From the NCBI GenBank assembly GCA_029933115.1, contig JAOZOT010000254.1, positions 1-5,521 of the forward strand: a stretch of DNA of 5,521 bases. Direction: 5' to 3'. Numbering within the stretch: position 1 is the stretch's first letter; each line of letters starts with the position of its first letter. The notes beneath the pieces were generated by a model. The model saw only the letters and a program-made list of their open reading frames with translations. It was not told the DNA's origin and searched no databases. Position numbers and translations under genes: made by a program. Positions 1 to 5,346 of this stretch are shown here, in pieces. Source of the stretch: Anaerolineae bacterium. GTDB taxonomy: Bacteria > Chloroflexota > Anaerolineae > E26-bin7.

Positions 1-101
1 AGAACGCAGCTTCCATCGCCGCCATGATCCTGACCACCGAAGCCCTGGTAACCGAGATTCCGGAGAAGGAGCCTCCACCGCCTGCTCCACCGCCGTATTA
101 G
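1..101 (+). CDS. groL: Chaperonin GroEL (60 kDa), C-terminal end only
   Basis: This is the 3' end of a gene that begins before the window. Reading codons from base 3 gives about 32 residues ending at TAG (99-101). They include AASIAAMILTTEALVTEIPE, which matches the highly conserved last helix and strand of the equatorial domain of bacterial GroEL. GroEL forms the double-ring ATP-dependent folding chamber in the cytoplasm with GroES. The tail after this motif is Pro-rich (EKEPPPPAPPPY) instead of the usual Gly-Gly-Met repeat that lines the chamber floor. A strong hairpin terminator follows 30 bp downstream, so the downstream genes are probably a separate transcription unit. Identification is confident although only about 6% of the usual ~545 residues is visible. 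Whether groES lies upstream cannot be seen. Confidence 0.93.
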   Translation, partial: NAASIAAMILTTEALVTEIPEKEPPPPAPPPY

Positions 102-131
102 ACCACCTGGAAGCGGAGAATAGCTTCACAG

Positions 132-184
132 GAGCCTCTCCTGGGTCACATCCTGAGCCCTGCCCGGGAGAGGCTCTCGCTTTT
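132..184 (+). terminator. Rho-independent terminator after groEL
   Basis: A long hairpin: arm GAGCCTCTCCTGGG (132-145) pairs with CCCGGGAGAGGCTC (163-176). This gives 14 pairs, one of them a T-G wobble at 142/166, around a 17-nt loop. A short T run (TTTT, 181-184) follows after TCGC. The T tract is short and offset by 4 nt, but the stem is strong and sits exactly where groEL transcription should end. Confidence 0.8.
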
Positions 185-207
185 GCGTGCTCGGCAGAGT
201 TGCCGGA

Positions 208-240
208 TTGCTTCCCTTTTGAGCCAAGGTATAGTATAAT
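208..240 (+). promoter_or_regulatory. Probable sigma-70-type promoter of the dnaD-like / helicase-loader operon
   Basis: TTGCTT (208-213) lies 16 bp upstream of TATAGT (230-235). An overlapping perfect TATAAT (235-240) sits 5 bp further on but has no good -35 at 16-18 bp. The AT-rich patch (TATAGTATAATAAATA) stands out in GC-rich DNA between the groEL terminator and the next start codon. Transcription would begin around 242-248 and leave a 5' leader of about 45 nt. The -10 region is convincing; which hexamer is used and the -35 assignment are inference. Confidence 0.6.
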
Positions 241-289
241 AAATAGCGTATTGCCTACATCCATCGAAGTGAGAGAAGCGGAAGGTTAG

Positions 290-1000
290 ATGAAGACTTT
301 TAACGGCTTTCCCGCCGGTAGAGTAAAGTTCACCTCTATCCCTAACCTCTTCTTCAGCGAGTTGTTGCCGGCCATTGATGACCTGGCTGAACTGAAGGTG
401 ACGTTGCACATTTTCTGGTTGCTGTCTCAGAAGAAGGGTTATCCCCGCTACGTGAGCTTCAAAGAACTCGCCGGTGACGGGTTGCTTCTGGCCGGCTTGA
501 AATCATTGGAGCAAGGCCCATCTGAGGAGTCTCTGCGCAAGGGACTGGAGAAGGCGGTGGCTCGTGGCACCCTTTTGCACGTGGCCGTCGAGCGGGATGG
601 GAAGCGGGACGACTTGTACTTCATGAACACCGAACAGGGCCGGCGGGCCGTCGAAAAGATACACGAAGGTCGGTTGGAGTTGGAGGTGACCGTCTTGGCT
701 GAGCCACCTGTGGAGGTCGAGCGGCCTAATATCTTTGTCCTCTACGAGCAGAACATCGGCCTCCTCCAACCTCTGATCGCCGAGCAGTTGAAAGAGGCCG
801 AGCAGACTTATCCCAGCGAGTGGATCGAGGAAGCTTTCCAGATCGCTGTCGAGCAGAACAAGCGCAGGTGGGCTTACGTGCGCGCTATTCTGGAGCGTTG
901 GGCAACCGAAGGTAAAGACGATGGCAAAGGCAAGCGAGATCCTAGAAAAGATCGCCGCCGCTACATCGAAGGAAAGTACGCCGAGTACATCAAACACTGA
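290..1000 (+). CDS. DnaD-domain replication initiation protein (DnaB/DnaD-like)
   Basis: A 236-residue cytoplasmic protein. Residues ~20-125 look like a winged-helix DNA-binding domain (helix ~30-48, a patterned helical stretch ~77-92, beta wing ~94-112). Residues ~147-207 match the DnaD/DnaB-type C-terminal domain, with the YExxIG signature (YEQNIG, 152-157) and the late helix motif WAYVRAILERW (194-204). The tail (208-236) is basic: GKDDGKGKRDPRKDRRRY, then IEGKYAEYIKH. In Firmicutes, DnaD and DnaB proteins remodel origin or fork DNA and recruit the DnaI-DnaC helicase-loading complex. The next gene is a DnaC/DnaI-like ATPase overlapping by 80 bp, which supports the same role here. The ATG start is preceded by GGAAGG (280-285), only 4 nt away. 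An upstream in-frame GTG (269) runs into a TAG just before the ATG, so 290 is the start. It could alternatively derive from a phage or plasmid replication module, though nothing phage-like lies nearby. Confidence 0.83.
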   Translation: MKTFNGFPAGRVKFTSIPNLFFSELLPAIDDLAELKVTLHIFWLLSQKKGYPRYVSFKELAGDGLLLAGLKSLEQGPSEESLRKGLEKAVARGTLLHVAVERDGKRDDLYFMNTEQGRRAVEKIHEGRLELEVTVLAEPPVEVERPNIFVLYEQNIGLLQPLIAEQLKEAEQTYPSEWIEEAFQIAVEQNKRRWAYVRAILERWATEGKDDGKGKRDPRKDRRRYIEGKYAEYIKH

Positions 1001-2366
1001 GTCGAGGAAAAGGGAGGTCTGTCCCATCTGCAAGGGGGCAGGATACGTGGCCAGAGACGTTCCTGTGGGCCATCCCGACTTTGCCCGCCTGTTCCCCTGC
1101 CGGTGCAAGCTGGCAGAGCTGGAAGCCAAACGCTTCTCGGCTCTCAAAAAGATCAGCAATCTGGGTGCTCTCTCCCACATGACCTTTGAGAGATTTGTGC
1201 CTCAAGGGCGTTTTGCGTTACCTGAGGTGCAGAGGGCCAGCCTTGAGTCGGCCTATAACCAGGCCCGTATCTTTGCCGAGAAGCCCCAGGGGTGGCTGGT
1301 GTTGCAGGGAGGCTTTGGCTGTGGCAAAACCCATCTGGCCGCGGCCATCGCCAACTATCGGCTCCAGCATGGCCACCCCGTCCTCTTTGTCGTGGTGCCA
1401 GACCTGCTCGATTATCTACGGGCTACCTATCGGCCCACCAGCGAGGTGGCTTACGACGAGCGTTTCGAGCAGGTGCGCACAGCTCCCCTACTCATCCTCG
1501 ATGACCTGGGCACTCAAAGCACCACCCCCTGGGCTCAGGAGAAACTCTACCAAATCATCAACTACCGTTACAACGCACGCTTGCCCACCGTGATCACCAC
1601 CAACCGCGAGTTGGAGGAGATTGACCTGCGGCTGCGCTCACGCCTGGTTGACCCTCAACTGACAACGGTGGTGCATATCCGTGCTCCCGACTATCGCCGC
1701 CCTGCTGAGGACACCAGCCAGTCGGAATTGAGCAGCCTCCACCTTCACCACGACCAAACCTTTGGCAATTTTGACCTGCGCACTCACGAGTTGCTGGCCG
1801 ACGAGCGAGAGAACCTCAAACAAGCTTTCCTCATCGCTCAGGAGTACGCCCAAAACCCTCAGGACTGGTTGGTCTTCACCGGCACCTTTGGTTGTGGCAA
1901 GACCCATCTGGCAGCGGCTATTGCCAACTATCGGGTGAGTCAGGGACATCTGGCCCTGTTCGTTGTGGTGCCCGACCTCCTTGACCACCTGCGAGCCACC
2001 TTCAGCCCCGACGGTCTGGTCTCTTACGACAAGCGCTTCGAGGAAGTACGCACCGCCCCTCTCCTGGTTCTGGACGACTTGGGCACCGAAAGCGCGACTC
2101 CTTGGGCCCGGGAAAAGCTCTTCCAGTTGTTTAACTATCGCTACAACGCCCGGCTGCCGACGGTCATCACTATGCAAAAGTCGGTGGAGGAACTGGAGGA
2201 AACCAACCCCCGCCTCAGCTCCCGCATGTTGGACATCTCTCGCTGCACCGTCTTTGCCATCCTCGCTCCCAGCTACCGGGGCAGCAGGAAGAGGACCCGC
2301 AAAGGACGGCGGAGGGGAACTGGGAGCAGGGTCCCCCAACAAGGGCGGAGGAATCTGGGGGTGTAG
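921..2366 (+). CDS. Helicase-loader-like ATPase (DnaC/DnaI/IstB type) with N-terminal Zn finger and two tandem AAA+ domains
   Basis: A 481-residue protein. Residues 34-62 hold CPIC (Cys34, Cys37) and CRC (Cys60, Cys62), a probable four-Cys zinc site as in phage and DnaI-type helicase loaders. AAA+ copy 1 (~84-258) has Walker A GGFGCGKT (130-137), Walker B LLILDD (190-195), sensor-1 TVITTN (223-228) and an arginine-finger-like RLRSRL (237-242). Copy 2 (~270-453) has Walker A GTFGCGKT (321-328), Walker B LLVLDD (381-386), altered sensor-1 TVITMQ (414-419) and RLSSRM (431-436). By hand alignment the two cores agree at 78 of 105 positions without gaps. DnaC, DnaI and IstB proteins normally carry one such domain in ~230-310 residues; here it is duplicated. 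The likely role is ATP-dependent loading of replicative helicase with the DnaD-like partner. The start is ATG 921 with GAAGG (908-912) 8 nt upstream, and no other in-frame start precedes the Cys motif. The last 28 residues are Arg/Lys-rich. The 96-bp gap to the converging toxin gene shows only weak hairpins. Confidence 0.87.
   Translation: MAKASEILEKIAAATSKESTPSTSNTESRKREVCPICKGAGYVARDVPVGHPDFARLFPCRCKLAELEAKRFSALKKISNLGALSHMTFERFVPQGRFALPEVQRASLESAYNQARIFAEKPQGWLVLQGGFGCGKTHLAAAIANYRLQHGHPVLFVVVPDLLDYLRATYRPTSEVAYDERFEQVRTAPLLILDDLGTQSTTPWAQEKLYQIINYRYNARLPTVITTNRELEEIDLRLRSRLVDPQLTTVVHIRAPDYRRPAEDTSQSELSSLHLHHDQTFGNFDLRTHELLADERENLKQAFLIAQEYAQNPQDWLVFTGTFGCGKTHLAAAIANYRVSQGHLALFVVVPDLLDHLRATFSPDGLVSYDKRFEEVRTAPLLVLDDLGTESATPWAREKLFQLFNYRYNARLPTVITMQKSVEELEETNPRLSSRMLDISRCTVFAILAPSYRGSRKRTRKGRRRGTGSRVPQQGRRNLGV
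1170..1694 (+). repeat. AAA+ domain copy 1 within the double helicase-loader gene
   Basis: This coding segment (residues ~84-258, from LSHMTFERF to APDYRR) is the first unit of an internal duplication whose partner lies at 1728-2279. Both units start with an LS-x-(L/M)...TF-xx-F lead-in and end with AP-x-YR. The core, 1290-1604, matches 1863-2177 residue for residue without gaps at ~74% identity. All AAA+ catalytic motifs look intact in this copy. Confidence 0.8.
1728..2279 (+). repeat. AAA+ domain copy 2 within the double helicase-loader gene
   Basis: The second unit of the internal duplication (residues ~270-453, from LSSLHLHHDQTFGNF to APSYR). Walker A, Walker B and the SR arginine-finger motif are kept. 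The sensor-1 Asn of copy 1 (Asn228) is replaced by Gln419, and the stretch after it (SVEELEETNP) is two residues longer than in copy 1. Confidence 0.8.
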
Positions 2367-2462
2367 ACGCTGCCTTAGCCGAAGAATCACTATACGCAGT
2401 AGCGCAAAAGCAATCCCGTTTCGCCAGCGCGAGGGGAGGGAACCACGGGAAGCATACGAATC

Positions 2463-2930
2463 TCATCGCACGCTCGACCACGCGGCCAGCATCGCCGGCA
2501 AATCCTCCGGGAAAACAGCCAGACCGCTTTGACGGGCAGATTCCCACAGCCGCCGGTCAAAGGTGGCCATGGTAACGGGCTCGTCCATCCCCTCCTGCCA
2601 GACCAAGGCAGAGGCCAGGTGGACGGCATCATAGCCGCGCAGCCCATGTTGCCAGGCCAGGCTATCGGCCCGCGCTACCAGCGCTTCAGTTATCTGAATG
2701 CGAACAAAGTCGGGCCACTCCGCTCGGAACGCCTCCAACGCCGCTTCGGCTTCGTCGGGCAAGAGCACGCCCATCCGCCTAGCTTTGGCCAGGGCAGCCG
2801 CAATCTCGGCCCGGCTGATGAGCCCGGTCCCCACCAATGAGGATGCTTCAATTGCCTGGTGTACCTCAGCCGTCCCTGGCTCGATCACGTATCGCTTTAT
2901 GGCAGCGCTGGCATCCAGGTAGAGAATCAC
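2463..2930 (-). CDS. vapC: VapC-like PIN-domain ribonuclease toxin
   Basis: A 155-residue PIN-domain protein of typical VapC length. The four acidic residues expected to bind Mg2+/Mn2+ in the active site are visible: Asp6 (YLDASA), Glu42 (SRAEI), Asp101 (GYDAVHLA) and Asp125 (ATFDRRL). VapC toxins are site-specific endoribonucleases, often against tRNA or rRNA, that halt translation when free of antitoxin; the target cannot be told from sequence. The start is GTG (2930-2928), overlapping the antitoxin stop as GTGA. A GGAGGA Shine-Dalgarno (2937-2942) inside the end of the antitoxin gene lies 6 nt away, and the next in-frame Met is residue 53, after the first catalytic Asp. Translational coupling to the antitoxin is therefore likely. 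It converges on the helicase-loader gene with 96 bp between stops. All catalytic residues are present, so the toxin is probably active. Confidence 0.92.
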   Translation of the reverse strand: MILYLDASAAIKRYVIEPGTAEVHQAIEASSLVGTGLISRAEIAAALAKARRMGVLLPDEAEAALEAFRAEWPDFVRIQITEALVARADSLAWQHGLRGYDAVHLASALVWQEGMDEPVTMATFDRRLWESARQSGLAVFPEDLPAMLAAWSSVR

Positions 2931-3202
2931 TCGCGGTCCTCCAGCAGCAGGTCAGCTACCATCTGCGGGCCACGAGTTGTGGCCACTGGCATGGTAGGCG
3001 ATAGGGGGCGCCCACTCCATGAGACCAGCCCTGCTTCAACCATCGTCTGAAGCTTGTCCTCTGGGGGAAGGCCGGCCGGGACAATGCGTCCGATGGGTCG
3101 CCCCCGCTCGGTGATAAGCACAGTCGCGCCCCCTTTGACCTGCCGCAGATAGTGGCTCAGGCGGGATTTCAGCTCACGGATACCCACGGTCGTTTGGATC
3201 AT
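2927..3202 (-). CDS. vapB: Phd/YefM-family antitoxin of the VapC-like toxin
   Basis: A 91-residue protein. The N-terminal half (TTVGIRELKSRLSHYLRQV, then TVLITERGRPIGRIVP) is the classic Phd/YefM DNA-binding fold: helix-forming ELKxxLSxYL followed by a strand-turn-strand with the RGRPIGRI motif. The C-terminal half (~50-91) is extended, Pro/Ser/Thr-rich, and ends in VADLLLEDRE, a tail common in antitoxins paired with PIN toxins, where it binds the toxin. It should neutralise VapC and, as dimers alone or with toxin, repress its own promoter. The ATG start (3202-3200) is fixed by a strong GGAGGG (3215-3210) 7 nt upstream. It is the first gene of the operon and overlaps vapC by 4 bases. Confidence 0.9.
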   Translation of the reverse strand: MIQTTVGIRELKSRLSHYLRQVKGGATVLITERGRPIGRIVPAGLPPEDKLQTMVEAGLVSWSGRPLSPTMPVATTRGPQMVADLLLEDRE

Positions 3203-3233
3203 GAAAAATCCCTCCGAATATATTTGTAGTCAC

Positions 3234-3262
3234 ATTATACTGCAAGAGGCCACAAACGTCAA
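3234..3262 (-). promoter_or_regulatory. Near-consensus sigma-70 promoter of the toxin-antitoxin operon
   Basis: On the minus strand, TTGACG (3262-3257) is separated by exactly 17 bp from a perfect TATAAT (3239-3234). Transcription should start near 3227, leaving a leader of about 25 nt that contains the GGAGGG site. This is the strongest promoter match in the window, as expected for an operon held down by its own repressor. Confidence 0.85.
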
Positions 3263-3269
3263 TTCGTGG
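3250..3269. promoter_or_regulatory. Candidate operator palindrome over the toxin-antitoxin -35 box
   Basis: CCACAAACGTCAATTCGTGG is an inverted repeat: CCACAAA (3250-3256) and the complement of TTCGTGG (3263-3269), i.e. CCACGAA, differ at one position. The 6-bp centre (3257-3262) is exactly the -35 hexamer on the minus strand. A dimeric repressor such as the Phd-type antitoxin bound here would block RNA polymerase. Binding itself is inference. Confidence 0.5.
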
Positions 3270-3306
3270 TCTACGTCTCAAGTGATGAACGGGAGGAGCC
3301 AGTAGG

Positions 3307-4089
3307 ATGCGCAAACCGCTGGCCCTGACCAACTGGAAGATGGAGATGACGGTGGCCAGAAGCCTGGCCTTCGTGCGGGACTTTCAGGCGGCCATTGGCG
3401 ACCTGGCACAAGAGGTGGACATCATCCTCTGCCCGCCTTATACCGCTCTCTATCCCATGGCCCAGGCCCTCAAGGACAGCCCCATCGCCCTTGGGGGGCA
3501 GAACGTCTCTACAGCCCCCGGTGGGGCTTACACCGGTGAGATATCGGCCGCTCTGCTGGCCGATGTGGGCTGCCGCTGGGTGCTACTGGGCCACTGGGAG
3601 GTCCGGCGTCACTTCGGTGACACCGATGAGACGGTGAACCTCAAACTCCGCGCTGCTCAAAGCGCCGGCCTGAGACCCATCCTTCTCGTGGGGGAAGCCA
3701 AGGGGGAGCAGGGCCGTTTCCGGGAGGCTCTGGCGGCGCAATTGCACCAGGTGCTGGAAGGCTGCGACGCCCGGCAGATCGAAGAGATGGTCGTGGTGTA
3801 CGAACCTGAGTGGACGATCAACGTTGAAGAGCCCGCCTCGCCTGAGCACGTCGGTGCGGGGTGTGGTTTCATCCGGAAGTGGCTGGCCAAGCGTTACGGG
3901 GCTCCAGCGGCTCAGGCAGTGCGCATCATCTACGGGGGCAGTGTGACGCCGGCCCACGCGCTGGACCTGCTGAGGTCGCCGGATGTGGACGGGCTGGGCG
4001 CCGGTCGCAAAGGCCGCCAGGTGGAGGCTTTTGCAGAAATTGTGCGCCTGATCGCCGCGGCCAAGAGGTTCAAACCTGCGGGTAGATGA
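3307..4089 (+). CDS. Divergent triose-phosphate isomerase family protein (TpiA-like)
   Basis: A 260-residue TIM-barrel protein, close to the usual ~250 of triose-phosphate isomerase, which interconverts glyceraldehyde-3-phosphate and dihydroxyacetone phosphate. Family marks in order: NWKM (Asn9, Lys11), GGQNVS (63-68), AYTGEISAALL (74-84), GHWE with catalytic-type His96 and Glu98, YEPEW with catalytic-type Glu166, and YGGSV (209-213). Differences from canonical enzymes: GHSERR reads GHWEVR. The loop-6 lid, normally WAIGTGK, reads WTINVEE. The C-terminal phosphate-binding VGGAS region reads GAGRKGR. Enolisation chemistry is therefore plausible, but phosphate binding may differ and the substrate could be another sugar phosphate. 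Start ATG 3307 has GGGAGGAG (3291-3298) 8 nt upstream. It is divergent from the toxin-antitoxin operon across 104 bp and convergent with the peptidase gene at 15 bp. No clear promoter is seen; TATACT (3236-3241) is a weak -10 candidate. Confidence 0.85.
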   Translation: MRKPLALTNWKMEMTVARSLAFVRDFQAAIGDLAQEVDIILCPPYTALYPMAQALKDSPIALGGQNVSTAPGGAYTGEISAALLADVGCRWVLLGHWEVRRHFGDTDETVNLKLRAAQSAGLRPILLVGEAKGEQGRFREALAAQLHQVLEGCDARQIEEMVVVYEPEWTINVEEPASPEHVGAGCGFIRKWLAKRYGAPAAQAVRIIYGGSVTPAHALDLLRSPDVDGLGAGRKGRQVEAFAEIVRLIAAAKRFKPAGR

Positions 4090-4104
4090 GTATACGAACT
4101 TGTT

Positions 4105-5346
4105 CTAATCGTCGGCAGGGGATTCTTCCCGGGCCTCTCGCCGACGCCGCCAGATAGAGAAGGGGATCGTCTCCAGGAAAAGCAAGGTCATCAGACAACT
4201 TCCCCCCCACAGTCCCAGCCACGGTCCGGCTTTTTCCAGGAAGACCAGCCACTTGCTGCGTGGCTGCAAACTGGCTCGCCACTGGGTCTCCAACCCCTCA
4301 AGACTGACCCCCAGAGCCCGCTCTACACCTCCTCGGCAAGAGGCTCCATCAGCATAGGCAGAGATGAGGCGAGCCAAGCCCTGACGGCCATAGCGATCAC
4401 GGATAAAGCTGACCACGCTGGCGCTCTGGGCGTAGGAGAGTCTAGCCTCGCCGGCGTCGAGAGGGAAGGGGCCGCAGAGGGTCTCCAGAGGCACCAGATT
4501 ATCCTGGCTTAAGGCGGTCTCCAGGACGATAGCGGCCTCTGGGTCCGGCAACTCTTCGCTGAGGGTGGCCAGACCCTCGTTCAGCCAGGAAGGCACAAAG
4601 CCGAAGGCGCCCCCAGCAGCCTGATAGATGAGCAAATGGGTGATCTCGTGAGGGATGACCCTTTTCATTGTGGAGAGGCTGCTATTATCAGGGGGGATGG
4701 CGGCTACGAAGGTGCCAAGTTCGGGGTAGGCTTGCCCGCCGACCCACTCCCGACCGGTGGGAGGTAGCGCCCCCTCAAGGTCGGAGAGATTGGCGTAGAG
4801 AAAAGCTCTGAGAGGCTGAGGTGTCCCCACCCCAAGGTCTGCGCCGATGCGAGGCACCGCCTCAACAGCTATGTCCAGAGCCGCCTGGCCGAAAGCTTCC
4901 GAGCCTTGATACCAGTAGACAGTGACCCCTTTTCCTGTGAGAGACTGCCAGGGGAAACGGTTGTCGTCGTAGGCAAAAGCCTGCACCTCAGTCGTCAGCC
5001 GATGGCCGGCCGCATCGCCAAGAGTCCACCAGTACTCGATCCGGCTGAAGGGCTTGATATAACGGCCTCGGAGGTCGTAGATATGATCCACCGTCACGGA
5101 GGGACCGGCTACGAACTGAGGGTGTTCTACAGTGGTCGTGGCATCGCCTGTGGCCCGGAAGGAGAGGACGACTTGAGTGATGCCGCTGGCGCTGCTGGCT
5201 TCCAGGTGAAAACCGAGTTGTCGGCCAAATTCGTAATAAGAGCTGCTTTCGACGACAACGATCTCACCCTCGGCCTCGAGCATCCGATTGCCGCTCAGGA
5301 TCAAACCGAGGCAGAGCAACAACGCTGAAACGAATCGCCTTCTCAT
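4105..5346 (-). CDS. Secreted, membrane-anchored MA-type (gluzincin) metallopeptidase
   Basis: A 413-residue protein. The N-terminus is a signal peptide: MRRR, then a hydrophobic core (residues 6-18). Residues ~27-130 look like a beta-rich immunoglobulin-like domain, seen before the peptidase domain in related proteins. The peptidase domain (~135-360) has the zinc motif HEITH (His233, Glu234, His237) and, 19 residues after His237, LNEGLA, whose Glu257 is the expected third zinc ligand of gluzincins. This matches the 'peptidase MA-like' families. A C-terminal transmembrane helix (~376-398) is followed by RRRREAREE, a positive stop-transfer end. The catalytic domain should thus lie outside the cytoplasm, tethered by its C-terminus. 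The substrate is unknown. The ATG at 5346 has AGGAGG (5359-5364), rather far at 12 nt, and an AAAGG closer. The stop lies 15 bp from the stop of the convergent TIM-like gene, with no room for a terminator between them. No clear promoter is visible upstream. Confidence 0.85.
   Translation of the reverse strand: MRRRFVSALLLCLGLILSGNRMLEAEGEIVVVESSSYYEFGRQLGFHLEASSASGITQVVLSFRATGDATTTVEHPQFVAGPSVTVDHIYDLRGRYIKPFSRIEYWWTLGDAAGHRLTTEVQAFAYDDNRFPWQSLTGKGVTVYWYQGSEAFGQAALDIAVEAVPRIGADLGVGTPQPLRAFLYANLSDLEGALPPTGREWVGGQAYPELGTFVAAIPPDNSSLSTMKRVIPHEITHLLIYQAAGGAFGFVPSWLNEGLATLSEELPDPEAAIVLETALSQDNLVPLETLCGPFPLDAGEARLSYAQSASVVSFIRDRYGRQGLARLISAYADGASCRGGVERALGVSLEGLETQWRASLQPRSKWLVFLEKAGPWLGLWGGSCLMTLLFLETIPFSIWRRRREAREESPADD

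Noticed and set aside
503..1180. Long open frame on the minus strand opposite the DnaD-like gene and the start of the ATPase gene
   Set aside because: It is a shadow of two recognisable plus-strand genes. It has no convincing domain, its composition is low in family-like motifs, and it has no promoter or good Shine-Dalgarno site.
1290..2177. The repeated segments as two separate ATPase genes split by a lost stop
   Set aside because: The frame is continuous through the linker, the linker itself carries the repeated lead-in motif, and no start codon with a ribosome site precedes copy 2, so a genuine tandem-domain protein is more likely.
1638..2390. Long open frame on the minus strand opposite AAA+ copy 2
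   Set aside because: It lies antisense to strongly conserved Walker motifs. Its length reflects GC-rich codon bias of the real gene, and no recognisable protein is encoded.
2367..2462. Possible bidirectional terminator between the convergent ATPase and toxin genes
   Set aside because: Only short stems are seen (e.g. CCCGT/ACGGG with a long loop, TCGC/GCGA) and no T tract on either strand, too weak to call.
1963..2532. Plus-strand open frame overlapping copy 2 and running into the toxin gene
   Set aside because: It is out of frame with the conserved ATPase and yields a Trp/Ser/Arg-rich sequence typical of a shifted frame. Considered only as a possible frameshift source for the ATPase tail.
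4906..5328. Plus-strand open frame opposite the N-terminal part of the metallopeptidase
   Set aside because: The minus strand encodes a clear signal peptide and beta domain with a ribosome site. The plus-strand frame has no family features.
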